From the NCBI GenBank assembly GCA_031266775.1, contig JAISAQ010000084.1, positions 1 through 46,073 on the forward strand: DNA of 46,073 nucleotides. The letters are read 5' to 3'. The notes beneath the pieces were generated by a model. The model worked only from the letters and a program-made list of their open reading frames with translations, searched no databases and was not told where the DNA came from. Below, piece after piece: positions 1 to 9,136 of the stretch (positions are counted from its first letter, which is position 1; every line of letters begins with the position of its first letter). The stretch is from Treponema sp. (GTDB lineage: Bacteria; Spirochaetota; Spirochaetia; Treponematales; Breznakiellaceae). A program made the translations under genes and the position numbers.

Positions 1-167
1 ATAACCCCATTGTTTCCTCCGGCAGACGTTTCCGCCGGATATAGTTTAGGTTTCCATGGTCAGATTTTTACTTGAGATTCCGCCCCCTCTTCGGTCAGAT
101 TTTACATGAGGCCATGCGCTCTATTGCCAATCACCGGCCCTTTCTGTATACTTTTGGCTGGCATATC

Positions 168-2033
168 ATGAAAAAAAACCAGGCGGGAAGAGTATTCCTG
201 TCTATACCGAAAGAGTACCGCAGGCACTTTGAGGAAGAACTCCTCGAAACAAACATTATCCGCATGCTGGGCTTTTCGGTCTATATAGTCATTCTCCAGA
301 TCGTTCTTCAGGTTGCCAACATTTTGCATCCCCAGGGCGTGGGAGAAGGGATGCGGATTCCGCTGATTTGTTACATTGTGCTCTCGCTTGTAACGCTTTT
401 TACCGGCGCCGTTTACTGGATTCTGCTTGACATGGCAAGGAGACACAAAATCAGGGGCCGGCGTTCCCGCGTGTTTTTGGTGCAGAGCCTTCTGTACATA
501 TACACCGTCATCCAAATGATCTTTTGTACTTTTAATATTCTTTCACACCAGGGCATAAACGGGCAAATCATCCTTGTTCTTCTCTTTGGAATGGTGCCGG
601 TTCTCCGTCCGGCCCAGAGCGCCGCAAGCATACTGGCCTCGCTTGTGTATACCCTTGCCGTCCTGTTTTTTACGCAGGGCATTGTTGACGCGTCCGGAAA
701 ATCCGCGTGGGAAAAGCTGCTTGAAAGCGACATGCGGGCGTATTTTATTATTATCAACGGCATTACCATTCTTATATCCATCTTTATCTACAGGCTCTAC
801 GTCTCCAATTTTCTAAAGGGCGTGCAGCTTGAAAATTCCAACGCGAATCTTGAGAAAACGGTAAGGGAACGCACGAAGGAGCTTGAGGAAAAAACCGTCG
901 CCGCGGAGGCCGCGTCCCAGGCAAAGAGCCGTTTTCTCAACAGCATGAGCCACGAGATAAGGACCCCGCTCAACGCGATCATAGGCATGGCGCAGATCGC
1001 CAGAAAGGCCGAAGCAATGGAAAAGGTCCGCGCTTCCGTAGATAAAATTTCCGCCGCGTCGAACCATCTGTTTGGCGTTCTGGGCGAAATACTGGACATG
1101 TCGAATATTGAATCGGGAAAGATGAAGATAGAAAACGCCCGTTTTGTTTTTGACAGGGTGATGAACGAAGTGGTGAGCATTATAGGCGAGCGCTGTCAGG
1201 CAAAAGGGATAACGTTTACCCATAACGCGGCCGATCTTCCCCGCGCCGCCATCATGTGCGACAAACTCAGGCTGAAGCAGATCCTTATAAATCTGCTGGG
1301 CAACGCGGTGAAATTTACGCCCGAAGACGGCAGCGTCGATTTTACGATCCGCATAACGGAAGAAACCGCCTCTTTCTTTGACGTGTCGTTTATTGTCACG
1401 GACAACGGGATAGGCATTACGGAAGAACAGCAGGAAAAGCTCTTTACCGCCTTTGAACAGGGCAGCGCCAACAGCATGAAACACGGCGGACTGGGGCTGG
1501 GGCTTGCGATAAGCCGGGGCCTGGCGGAAATGATGAGGGGAACCATCACCGTAAAAAGCGCCCCCGCAAAGGGCTCTGTCTTTACGCTTGCCCTTCGTCT
1601 TGAAAAGGCAGCTTCCACGCTGGACGAGGACAAACCCGCCGTTCCCGATCTTTCAGGCAGGCACATCCTTTCGGTGGAGGACATCGAAATTAACCGCATG
1701 GTCCTGGTGGAACTGCTTGCGGAAACAGGCGCCGTGATTGACGAGGCGGCCAACGGCCTTGAGGCGCTTGAAAAATTCGCCGCCTCGCCTGAGGGGTACT
1801 ACTGTTTCATATTCATGGATCTGCTGATGCCGCACATGAACGGCTACGATACCGCCATGAAGATCCGCGCCATGAACCGCGCGGACGCCGCTTCTGTTCC
1901 CATTGTCGCCCTTTCGGCCAACGCGTATCAGGAAGACGTGAAGAAGGCGCTTGACGCCGGAATGAACGGCCACCTTACAAAGCCGATAGATTTTGCCCTT
2001 CTTATGAAGACGCTGGCGGAAAAAATCACCTAA
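168..2033 (+). CDS. Hybrid sensor histidine kinase with C-terminal receiver domain
   Basis: This is a membrane-bound sensor kinase that should autophosphorylate on His and pass the phosphate to its own receiver domain. About five or six hydrophobic segments fill the first 210 residues and no periplasmic sensor domain is recognisable. A coiled-coil linker leads to the H-box SHEIRTPLN (His near residue 262). The ATPase boxes follow: LLGNAVKFTP, DNGIGI and GGLGLGLAI. The receiver domain carries the phospho-acceptor Asp in FMDLLMP (near residue 551) and the Lys in LTKPID. The start is uncertain. The frame is open from a TTG at 72, with ATG codons at 114 and 168, and none has a clear ribosome site. 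I prefer 168 because the protein then begins MKKNQAG, with a soluble stretch before the first membrane segment. The ligand and output are unknown, and no partner regulator lies beside it. Confidence 0.9.
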   Translation: MKKNQAGRVFLSIPKEYRRHFEEELLETNIIRMLGFSVYIVILQIVLQVANILHPQGVGEGMRIPLICYIVLSLVTLFTGAVYWILLDMARRHKIRGRRSRVFLVQSLLYIYTVIQMIFCTFNILSHQGINGQIILVLLFGMVPVLRPAQSAASILASLVYTLAVLFFTQGIVDASGKSAWEKLLESDMRAYFIIINGITILISIFIYRLYVSNFLKGVQLENSNANLEKTVRERTKELEEKTVAAEAASQAKSRFLNSMSHEIRTPLNAIIGMAQIARKAEAMEKVRASVDKISAASNHLFGVLGEILDMSNIESGKMKIENARFVFDRVMNEVVSIIGERCQAKGITFTHNAADLPRAAIMCDKLRLKQILINLLGNAVKFTPEDGSVDFTIRITEETASFFDVSFIVTDNGIGITEEQQEKLFTAFEQGSANSMKHGGLGLGLAISRGLAEMMRGTITVKSAPAKGSVFTLALRLEKAASTLDEDKPAVPDLSGRHILSVEDIEINRMVLVELLAETGAVIDEAANGLEALEKFAASPEGYYCFIFMDLLMPHMNGYDTAMKIRAMNRADAASVPIVALSANAYQEDVKKALDAGMNGHLTKPIDFALLMKTLAEKIT

Positions 2034-2087
2034 AATCCCCCGGAATTGAGCCGGTTCCCCCGGAGGCGCCGTGTCCGTCCCGGTAAT

Positions 2088-2834
2088 TCAGGCAGGGGAG
2101 GGGGCGGGAAATCCCTGCGCGGTGTACAATTCCCGCAGCCGCCCGGTATCCGCCCCGAGTTCTTCCTTCAGATAACGCCCGATTCCGCCGAATTTCCCGG
2201 CTATGCTGTCAAAGGCGGCGTCAAGGTAACTCCGTTTTACCGTCATAAAGGGCCTGAGCCCGGGGTCCGCGTCAATGAGATCCTGGTATTTTCCCTCGAG
2301 GCACACGGCGGAAAAAAGATAATCGCGGTATACGTCTTCGCGCCCGGCGCCCAGGGCCGAAAGGAGCAGGGCGGCGGCAAAACCCGTTCTGTCCTTTCCC
2401 GCGCTGCAGTGAAACAGGAGGGGGGCGTTCCGGCCGTCGGCAAGAATGGCGAAAAATTCCCTGTACTGCTCCCGCGTATCTTCGGCAAGACAGCGGTACA
2501 GGGCCTCCATGAGCCTTTCTCCGGGAACATCCCCTCCGTTCCGTGAAAGGGCAAGCATGTTTCCGGCGTCTATGGGAAGCTTCGCCTCCAGCTTTACCGT
2601 GCCTATGGCGCAGTCCGGGTTTTTTGCCGCCTCTTCCCCGCTCCTGAAATCCACGACGGCCGCGAGGGCCAATTTTTCAAGCGCGGCCCTGTCCGCCTGT
2701 GAAGGGGACGACAGTTCCCCCGCGCGGTACAGAAGGCCCCGCCGCACAAAGCGGCCGTCCGCCGTGGCAAAGCCGCCCAAATCCCTTATGTTAAAAAGCC
2801 GTTCCAGGGAAAGAACGCCGGCGCCGTCATTCAT
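2088..2834 (-). CDS. Tyrosine-protein phosphatase (Y_phosphatase3 family)
   Basis: This is a soluble dual-specificity or tyrosine phosphatase of about 248 residues. The family signature begins with NIRDLGGF near the N-terminus. The catalytic P-loop HCSAGKDRTG (CX5R) lies past the middle, and an aspartate-containing loop precedes it. Family members remove phosphate from phosphotyrosine or phosphoinositides; the substrate here is unknown. A GTG at 2867 would lengthen the protein by 11 residues but has no ribosome site and lies in a repeat-like intergenic sequence. The ATG at 2834 has GGAG at a good distance and is preferred. The gene is convergent with the sensor kinase and divergent from the DEAD-box helicase. 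It stands alone, so its context says little about its role. Confidence 0.85.
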   Translation of the reverse strand: MNDGAGVLSLERLFNIRDLGGFATADGRFVRRGLLYRAGELSSPSQADRAALEKLALAAVVDFRSGEEAAKNPDCAIGTVKLEAKLPIDAGNMLALSRNGGDVPGERLMEALYRCLAEDTREQYREFFAILADGRNAPLLFHCSAGKDRTGFAAALLLSALGAGREDVYRDYLFSAVCLEGKYQDLIDADPGLRPFMTVKRSYLDAAFDSIAGKFGGIGRYLKEELGADTGRLRELYTAQGFPAPSPA

Positions 2835-2855
2835 AAAAACTCCGCTTGACCTGTC

Positions 2856-2885
2856 GGTGCCTGGCACTTATCAGTGCCCGGCGCC
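2856..2885. repeat. Two degenerate copies of a 13-bp RGTGCCYRRCRCY motif
   Basis: GGTGCCTGGCACT (2856-2868) and AGTGCCCGGCGCC (2873-2885) lie 17 bp apart between the divergent phosphatase and DEAD-box genes. Two further copies occur at 27742-27773. Each copy is close to self-complementary, as in small dispersed palindromic repeats. Only four copies are visible in this window, so the family assignment is inference. Confidence 0.45.
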
Positions 2886-2933
2886 TTCGGTCTATTCATT
2901 CTGAAGAAAAACCTGTATAACTATCATAAATAT

Positions 2934-4679
2934 ATGGAATTTAGTGAATTAAACCTACACCCCGATCTGCAAAAGGGCATCGCGGAAGCGGACTATACCG
3001 TTTGTATGCCTGTTCAGGAACAGGTACTTGCCAACGCTTTCGGGGGCCAGGATCTGTACGTCCAGTCGCAGACCGGAACCGGGAAAACCGCCGCGTTTCT
3101 CATCGTCATCTTTCAAAGGCTCCTTACCGAAGAGCTTCTTGCGGGGAAAAAGGCCATTATCATGGTCCCAACCAGGGAACTCGCTGTTCAGGTTGAGGAG
3201 GAAGCCAAGCTCCTGGGGAAGTACCTTCCCTTTAAAATAGGCAGCTTTTACGGCGGCGTCGGCTATACGCAGCAGCAGCAGCTCCTTAGGGACAAGGTCC
3301 AGGTACTCGTAGGAACCCCCGGCCGTGTCCTGGATCTTAACAAATCGGGCCGCATGAATCTCATGGATATCGCCTTTCTGGTGCTGGACGAGGCGGACCG
3401 CATGTTTGACATGGGATTTTATCCCGATCTGCGGAAACTCATCAAAGTGGTGCCCCCGGCGGACCGCCGCCAGACCATGCTTTTCAGCGCTACCCTCAAC
3501 GCGTGGGTAAAGAACCTTGCCTGGGAGTACACTAAATCGCCCTTCGAAATCGAGATTACCCCCGAGATCGTCACCGTTGACGAGGTAAAACAGTCGCTTT
3601 ACCATGTCCCGTCTGAAGACAAGATGAAGCTCCTCCTTGGAATACTGGAGCGGGAAAAGCCGGAAAGCGCGATCATTTTCTGCAACACCAAGCGTTATAC
3701 GGAGATAGTGGCGAAGCGTCTTCGCGCCAACGGTTACGAATGCGAATTTATCATCGGGGATCTGCCCCAGACAAAACGGCTCAAGATCATCGAGGATGTA
3801 AAGGCCGGAGCGATCCGTTATCTTGCCGCCACCGACGTGGCCGCGCGAGGCCTTGATATCGAAGGGCTTGCCATGGTGGTAAATTACGATCTTCCCTCCG
3901 AGGCGGAAAACTATGTTCACCGCATAGGCCGTACCGCCAGGGCCGGGAAAACCGGCAGGGCCGTTACTCTTGCGAGCGAACAGGATGTCTACGAGCTTCC
4001 CCCCATAGAACGTTACATAGGCAAGAAGATCCCCGCGGAAATTGTCGGAGAGGATCTGTACGCCGAGGACAAAAGCGCCGGCATGAACATACGCGCCGAA
4101 ACCTACGGTGAACGTTTTCCCCGTCCGGGAGAAGCCCGCCGTCCGCATTCCGGCGGCCGGGGATTCCGGCGCGAAGGAAGAGACGGAGGCCGCGGCGGCG
4201 TGTCCGGGGAAAAATCACGCGGCGGGGACAGATACGGCGGGAAAACGCGCACCGAACACAGCCGTCTTTCCGGCAGGGAAGGGCGCGCTCCGGCCGAAAG
4301 CCGCGGCCCGGCGGAGGGGCGCGCCGCCGGCCGGAAGGAAGAGGGCCGCCGGCGCGGAAGCGGGGGCCGCGAAGCTTCCCCGGATCTTTCCCGTCTTTCC
4401 GCCGCCGAACGGATGACCTATTACAGGCAAAAATACGGCCAGGGACAGTCCGCCGCGGACGGCCGCGCGGGCGCCGTCAAAGGCGGAAAAAAACCGGCCG
4501 GCGGCGGGAAAGGTCCCTCCCGGGCCGGGGCGGGCCGGGGCGGCCGGAACGGAACGGGCAAAGAGGGAAAGGTCCGGGAACATACCGGCGCTTCCGCCAA
4601 TGTTTCCGCCGGCGCGCCTTCCCCGAAGGAGAAAAAAGGGCTTTTTGCCCGGATTGCCGGATTATTTGGAAAAAAATGA
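2934..4679 (+). CDS. DEAD-box ATP-dependent RNA helicase (RhlE-like) with RG-rich tail
   Basis: This cytoplasmic RNA helicase unwinds or remodels RNA using ATP. All core motifs are visible: Walker A QTGTGKT (near residue 48), PTRELA, TPGR, DEAD (near 152), SAT (near 185), IIFCNTK, ATDVAARGLD and HRIGRTAR (near 329). After about residue 390 comes a 190-residue low-complexity tail rich in Gly, Arg and Lys with RGG-like repeats. It ends in a short amphipathic segment (GLFARIAGLFGKK). Such tails usually bind RNA and can promote condensate formation. The frame is open from a GTG at 2874, but that start lies in the repeat-like intergenic sequence. The ATG at 2934 begins MEFSELNLHP, typical of the family, although its ribosome site is weak. 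A very strong hairpin follows the stop codon. Confidence 0.93.
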   Translation: MEFSELNLHPDLQKGIAEADYTVCMPVQEQVLANAFGGQDLYVQSQTGTGKTAAFLIVIFQRLLTEELLAGKKAIIMVPTRELAVQVEEEAKLLGKYLPFKIGSFYGGVGYTQQQQLLRDKVQVLVGTPGRVLDLNKSGRMNLMDIAFLVLDEADRMFDMGFYPDLRKLIKVVPPADRRQTMLFSATLNAWVKNLAWEYTKSPFEIEITPEIVTVDEVKQSLYHVPSEDKMKLLLGILEREKPESAIIFCNTKRYTEIVAKRLRANGYECEFIIGDLPQTKRLKIIEDVKAGAIRYLAATDVAARGLDIEGLAMVVNYDLPSEAENYVHRIGRTARAGKTGRAVTLASEQDVYELPPIERYIGKKIPAEIVGEDLYAEDKSAGMNIRAETYGERFPRPGEARRPHSGGRGFRREGRDGGRGGVSGEKSRGGDRYGGKTRTEHSRLSGREGRAPAESRGPAEGRAAGRKEEGRRRGSGGREASPDLSRLSAAERMTYYRQKYGQGQSAADGRAGAVKGGKKPAGGGKGPSRAGAGRGGRNGTGKEGKVREHTGASANVSAGAPSPKEKKGLFARIAGLFGKK

Positions 4680-4686
4680 TCCTGCC

Positions 4687-4710
4687 GCGGGGACGCGGCC
4701 GCGTCCCCGC
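4687..4710. terminator. Perfect 24-bp GC palindrome between helicase and ABC-F genes
   Basis: The half-site GCGGGGACGCGG (4687-4698) is followed directly by its exact complement (4699-4710). As RNA it folds into a 10-bp stem with a GGCC loop, seven bases after the helicase stop codon. Only a short T run (GGGGTTTTG) follows, so termination may be partial; it could instead protect the 3' end of the helicase mRNA. Confidence 0.55.
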
Positions 4711-4742
4711 AGTCGGGGTTTTGTGTCAATGGAGTTTTACAG

Positions 4743-6419
4743 GTGATTACCGTTACCGATCTCACTCTTGGTTTTGGGGAACGAGTCCTCTTCAGGGATG
4801 TCAATCTTAAATTCACCCCCGGCAACTGCTACGGCATCATAGGCGCCAACGGCGCGGGGAAATCGACTTTTCTGCGCATACTTTCAGGCGAAACGGAACA
4901 GGACAGGGGAGAAGTCTCCGTCGGCACAGGCCAGCGCATTGCCGTACTGCGCCAGGATCACTTTGCCTTTGAGGAACACCCGGTGCTGGACACGGTGATC
5001 ATGGGGTATCCCAAGCTCTATGCCGTGCAGAAGGAACGGGAAGCGATTTACGCAAAGGAGGATTTTTCCGAAGAGGATGGCATGAAGGCAAGCGAACTGG
5101 AGGCGGATTTTGCCGATCTCGGCGGCTGGGAGGCGGAAGCCCAGGCGGGCCGGCTTCTTTCGGGCCTTGGTCTTGACGAAGGAGATCACGGAAAACAGAT
5201 GGCCGATCTTGACGAGTCACAGAAGGTCCGCGTCCTCCTTGCCCAGGCGCTTTTTGGAAATCCCGATATACTGCTCCTTGACGAACCAACCAACGGCCTC
5301 GATCTGGAATCAATCTCCTGGCTGGAAGACTTTCTTATTGATTTTCCCAATACGGTGATCGTTGTTTCCCACGACCGCCATTTTCTTAACGCGGTGTGTA
5401 CCCAGATCTGCGACATTGATTACGGCAGGATCACCTCCTATTCGGGCAATTACGATTTCTGGTACCAGATGAGCCAGATGCTCCAGAAGCAGGCGCGGGA
5501 TCAGCAGAAGAAAAACGAAGACAAGGCCAGGGAACTGCGTGAATTCATACAGCGGTTCGCCTCCAACGCGAGCAAGAGCCGTCAGGCTACCAGCCGGAAA
5601 AAAGTGCTGGAAAAGCTCGATCTTGACAATATCCGTGTTACAGGCAGAAAATTCCCCTATGTTGGTTTCAAGCCGGAGCGTGAAATAGGCAATAATGTAC
5701 TCAGGCTTGAAAAGATTGATTTTTCTTTTGAAGGGACAAGCCTCCTCCATGATTTTTCCCTTGTGGTAAACCGCGGGGACAAGATCGCCTTTGTGGGAAT
5801 GGAGCACGCGTCCAAGAGCGCCCTTTTTGACATTATTACCGGCGTAAAAAAACAGGACGCGGGATCTTGCTATTGGGGGCAGACTACAGCCTTTTCGTAT
5901 TTTCCCAGGGAAAATTCTTCTTTTTTTGAATCAAAACTTTCCATTACCGGCTGGCTTAAGCAGTATTCCCCCGATCAGGATGAAACCTATGTGCGCAGTT
6001 TCCTGGGGCGCATGCTTTTTTCCGGGGACGAGGCGCTGAAACCGGTAAATGTCCTTTCGGGCGGGGAAAGGGTGCGGTGCATGCTGGCAAAGATGATGCT
6101 TGCAGGCGCAAACGTGCTTATTCTTGACGAACCTACCAACCACCTGGATCTTGAGGCGATCACCGCGCTGAACGAGGGGCTCATCGCCTTTCCCGGCGTC
6201 ATCCTCTTTAATTCCCATGATCATGAATTCATCAATTCAATAGCCGGCCGCATCATCGAGCTGCTTCCCCGGAACTCGGGCAGCCGTACCGCAGACGGCC
6301 GCGCCGCGCCTTCTTCTTATATAGACCGCATGATGCCTTTTGACGATTACCTTGGGGACGAGACGGTCAAGACGCTTAGAGCGGAGGCGTATCACCACGC
6401 CGAAAGGCTGAGGATATAG
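4743..6419 (+). CDS. ABC-F family ATPase, YbiT-like
   Basis: This is a soluble protein with two ATP-binding cassettes and no membrane segments. The ABC-F family acts on ribosomes as translation factors. It resembles E. coli YbiT: the N-terminal cassette has GANGAGKST and DEPTNGLDLES, then the interdomain linker carries the family sequence SNASKSRQATSRKK. The first signature motif is degenerate (DESQKVRV), as in YbiT. The second cassette has a normal signature (LSGGERVR) and Walker B (DEPTNHLDLEA). Its Walker A is GMEHASKS at residues 352-359, in which the usual inner glycines are replaced while Lys and Ser remain. The start is GTG with GGAG about nine bases upstream. Length (558 aa) is normal. 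The exact role of YbiT-type proteins is not settled. Confidence 0.88.
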   Translation: MITVTDLTLGFGERVLFRDVNLKFTPGNCYGIIGANGAGKSTFLRILSGETEQDRGEVSVGTGQRIAVLRQDHFAFEEHPVLDTVIMGYPKLYAVQKEREAIYAKEDFSEEDGMKASELEADFADLGGWEAEAQAGRLLSGLGLDEGDHGKQMADLDESQKVRVLLAQALFGNPDILLLDEPTNGLDLESISWLEDFLIDFPNTVIVVSHDRHFLNAVCTQICDIDYGRITSYSGNYDFWYQMSQMLQKQARDQQKKNEDKARELREFIQRFASNASKSRQATSRKKVLEKLDLDNIRVTGRKFPYVGFKPEREIGNNVLRLEKIDFSFEGTSLLHDFSLVVNRGDKIAFVGMEHASKSALFDIITGVKKQDAGSCYWGQTTAFSYFPRENSSFFESKLSITGWLKQYSPDQDETYVRSFLGRMLFSGDEALKPVNVLSGGERVRCMLAKMMLAGANVLILDEPTNHLDLEAITALNEGLIAFPGVILFNSHDHEFINSIAGRIIELLPRNSGSRTADGRAAPSSYIDRMMPFDDYLGDETVKTLRAEAYHHAERLRI

Positions 6420-6432
6420 GGGGGACCCGCGG

Positions 6433-6465
6433 GGTTTCGCCCATGCCGCTTCGGCAGGCAAAACC
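6433..6465. other. Intergenic hairpin after the ABC-F gene
   Basis: GGTTT and GCC on the left pair with GGC and AAACC on the right, around an inner TGCCG-CTT-CGGCA hairpin. No T run follows. It could stop or stabilise the upstream transcript; the evidence is the visible complementarity only. Confidence 0.4.
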
Positions 6466-6492
6466 GCCCTGACTGAGGTTCCCCGGATTTTG

Positions 6493-6521
6493 TTGACAAA
6501 AACATCCCTCCGCTATAAAAT
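6493..6521 (+). promoter_or_regulatory. Sigma-70-type promoter of the CsgG/LpoB-like lipoprotein gene
   Basis: A perfect -35 box TTGACA (6493-6498) and -10 box TAAAAT (6516-6521) are separated by 17 bp. The gene starts 20 bases further on, with AGGG as ribosome site. Confidence 0.7.
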
Positions 6522-6541
6522 GTTTTAGCCAGGGATAAAAT

Positions 6542-7582
6542 ATGAAAATAGTTATATCTTTATTATTATTGCCTGTTTTTTTTACAAGTTGCGTAACATC
6601 AGAAATATATTTTTCTTCGATGGACGCGGAAAGCCGCATTAGAACACGGCAAATTTTAAATTTGAGGGCCGCGGATTATTTAAACGAGCGGGAAAAAATA
6701 TATGCAAAAAAATTAATGGGAAACGGTTTTTTGGACAGTAATACCGATGAATATGGTTATTATCACGTTAATTTAAAGTGGGATGTTGACAGCGATGACG
6801 GATTTTTAATAATACTATCGGCCTTTACGCTTGGAATTCTGCAAACAATCGGAATCCCGTATGAGATTGATACTTGCCGTCTTACCGCGTCTCTGGAAAT
6901 ATTCGACTCAAACGGCAATTTAATAAGTGATTTTAAAAGATCCGGCGGATTCAGGCAGGCGGTCGGATATTATTATGGAAGGGATAATTCCAAAAAAGCG
7001 GGCAAAGAATTTGCAAAATTATTCGAGGAAATACAAGAATCAATAAATACTCAGAGTGAATTTATTAACAGAAAATTGTTGGAAGCAGGTCCGGTTGGCG
7101 ATAAAAACATGGAAACGGCATCGAGAAACATGCTGGTTTATTTGGCGACAAACTACGGAAGAGTATCGATGCCAAAGAACGCGGTGTCCCCGGTTATTTC
7201 ACTGAATGCCGCAATAAACAATTCCCATGCGGCATTGTCAAGAAATATCGCGGAAAATTCGATTGTTGCCATAGTGAATATCAACGCCGAAGACAATGCC
7301 GAAGAAACCTTGGTAATAAATGAATTGACAACAGCATTTGTCAATTCGAAGAAATATATTATTGTTGAGAGAAATAATCTGGAAGAGATAAAAAATGAAC
7401 ATGAATTCCAAATAACAGGAGAAGTAGACGACGCTTCAGTTGTATCCATAGGACATTTTTTGGGGGCCGATGTTGTAATAACCGGAACCATTATCGGTGA
7501 AAGCGGAAAAAGGCGTTTAATGTTAAGGGCTCTGGATGTTAAAACAGCTCAAATAGTGGCCGCTTCGTCAGAACGGATATAA
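6542..7582 (+). CDS. CsgG/LpoB-type lipoprotein
   Basis: This is an exported lipoprotein of 346 aa. The signal peptide ends in the lipobox FFTSC (Cys17). The N-terminal half is not recognised. The last 130 residues match the pattern of CsgG/LpoB-type lipoproteins that recur in treponemes: a strand with IVAIVNINAE, then LTTAFVNSKKYIIVERNNLEEI, then GEVDDASVVSIGHFLGADVV and ITGTI. In other bacteria this fold serves curli secretion (CsgG) or activation of penicillin-binding proteins (LpoB); the role in spirochaetes is unknown. The gene is clearly richer in A and T than its neighbours, with many AAA, ATA and TTA codons. That suggests transfer or weak codon selection. It has its own good promoter and is convergent with the next gene. 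Confidence 0.8.
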   Translation: MKIVISLLLLPVFFTSCVTSEIYFSSMDAESRIRTRQILNLRAADYLNEREKIYAKKLMGNGFLDSNTDEYGYYHVNLKWDVDSDDGFLIILSAFTLGILQTIGIPYEIDTCRLTASLEIFDSNGNLISDFKRSGGFRQAVGYYYGRDNSKKAGKEFAKLFEEIQESINTQSEFINRKLLEAGPVGDKNMETASRNMLVYLATNYGRVSMPKNAVSPVISLNAAINNSHAALSRNIAENSIVAIVNINAEDNAEETLVINELTTAFVNSKKYIIVERNNLEEIKNEHEFQITGEVDDASVVSIGHFLGADVVITGTIIGESGKRRLMLRALDVKTAQIVAASSERI

Positions 7583-7591
7583 CATATCCGG

Positions 7592-9136
7592 CTACCGTAT
7601 GTTGATGTAAAACCGTTCCAGATACGCGATACGCCGGCTGGCGTCGTTATAGCGGCGGCTCTGCGGATATTCGCGGACAAGGCGGCGGTAATAGTCAAGG
7701 GACATGCGGATGTCGCGGCTGGGACTGTTTGCCTCGTAGAACTGGCCCAAAAGCCACCATGCCTCGTCGCTTCCGGAGGGGAAACGTTCACGGAAGCTGT
7801 TCATCACCGCGATGGCGCTCCCTGTTCTTCCGGCGTTAAATTCCTCGAGGGCTTTTTGAAAGTACGTTTCGGGAGAAGCGCCGGAGGGAACCGTACCGTC
7901 CGGGGAAGTCTCCGCGGGCTCTGTTGTCCCGGTTTCGGTTTCCCCGTCCGGGGCGCTGTCCGTGTCCCCGGCTCTGTCCCCGCCGTCCCTTTCGCCCGCG
8001 CTGCCGGAGCCGGGCGGCGCGGATGAATCCCCCGGAGCCGTTTGTTCATCCGGCGTCCCGGAGGTATCGCGGGAGCCTCCTTCGCGGGGGCTTTCGGCCG
8101 GGAGGACGGTTCCCGAAGGGGGAGGCCGGCCCGAGCCCGGTTCCCCGCGTCCGCCTTCCGCCTCCCCGGAGGCGCCGGGCCACCGGGGTTCGGCCGTTAC
8201 CCTGCCCCGGTCCACAGGCGGACTGAACCAGCCTGCGCCGCCGCCGGGAGCTTCCCCCACGATCACCTGAACATAATCGTTGAGGATGTAGTCGCGTATA
8301 AAATCCTCTTTGTAAAATTTCAGCACATAGGAACCGGCTTCTTCCGCGCGGAAAATAAAGCTCTGTCCCTCAGGATCAAGCCTGCGGGAACTGTAGGCGA
8401 TGCCCCGCCGCGAGGCCATTTCTCCCAGATACACCCAGCCTGTTCCCCGGAAGGGAATTTCGACGAGCTGTCCGGCGGTGGCCCGGACTACGCGGGAAAA
8501 AACAATGTCTTCGTCTTCCGGCGGTACCGGGGGAATTTCCGTAAAGGCAGGCGGTTCGGCTGCCGGACGGGGCGGGGCCTCACGGGCTGCTGGAGGGGGT
8601 TCTTCGGCGGGATGTAAAAAAGGAGGGGGCGCGGGAGGGACTGCCTCCGCCTGAGGGCTTGTTTCGGGAAGCGGCCCCCGGACGGGCGGTCCGGTTTCCG
8701 CCTTGGGCGTTTCGGCCTCCGGCATTTCAACAGGGCGGGATTCGGGGGCCTCAGGAATTTCAGGGGCGGTTCCGGCGGGGCCCTCTTCTTCGGTTTCAGC
8801 CTGATACGGAGTCCCGGCCAAAGGAGGTTCAGGCAGCCGGACGGAAAGGGGGGCTTCATCCGGGGGCTTATCGGTTTCCGCAAGATCAGGCGTATCATCT
8901 TCCCCCGTTTCTTCTTCCCCGGGAACCTCAAGTTCCCCGGAAACTTCGGAAGGAATTTCCGGCTCTTCGGGGATTGCGGGGGCCGGTTCTTCAGGAATTT
9001 GAGGAATTTCAGGGGCAGCCGCGTCCGGCGTTTCAGGCAGGAGCCCTGCCCCGGAAGACCCGCGTCCGGCTCCGGTACCGGCGCAGGCCGAAAAAAGGAC
9101 GGCCAAAACAAGGATCAGCCCCTTAATCCGGCTCAC
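7592..9136 (-). CDS. Pro/Glu-rich lipoprotein with C-terminal TPR-like repeats
   Basis: This is a 514-aa exported lipoprotein with lipobox LFSAC (Cys18). Residues about 30-200 are a low-complexity stretch rich in Pro, Glu and Ala that probably spans or reaches across the periplasm. A folded middle region (about 205-290, starting RVVRATAGQLVEIPF) looks like a beta-sandwich. A second disordered segment follows. The last 85 residues contain helix pairs of tetratricopeptide type (YFQKALEEFNAGRTGSAIAVM, then DEAWWLLGQFY), like YbgF-type proteins. TPRs usually bind partner proteins. The start is GTG, overlapping the upstream stop as GTGA and preceded by AAAGGAGG, so the two genes are translationally coupled. 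The specific function is unknown. Confidence 0.8.
   Translation of the reverse strand: MSRIKGLILVLAVLFSACAGTGAGRGSSGAGLLPETPDAAAPEIPQIPEEPAPAIPEEPEIPSEVSGELEVPGEEETGEDDTPDLAETDKPPDEAPLSVRLPEPPLAGTPYQAETEEEGPAGTAPEIPEAPESRPVEMPEAETPKAETGPPVRGPLPETSPQAEAVPPAPPPFLHPAEEPPPAAREAPPRPAAEPPAFTEIPPVPPEDEDIVFSRVVRATAGQLVEIPFRGTGWVYLGEMASRRGIAYSSRRLDPEGQSFIFRAEEAGSYVLKFYKEDFIRDYILNDYVQVIVGEAPGGGAGWFSPPVDRGRVTAEPRWPGASGEAEGGRGEPGSGRPPPSGTVLPAESPREGGSRDTSGTPDEQTAPGDSSAPPGSGSAGERDGGDRAGDTDSAPDGETETGTTEPAETSPDGTVPSGASPETYFQKALEEFNAGRTGSAIAVMNSFRERFPSGSDEAWWLLGQFYEANSPSRDIRMSLDYYRRLVREYPQSRRYNDASRRIAYLERFYINIR

Noticed and set aside
2955..4148. 397-codon minus-strand open frame inside the DEAD-box gene
   Set aside because: It is a shadow; the helicase motifs are all on the plus strand.
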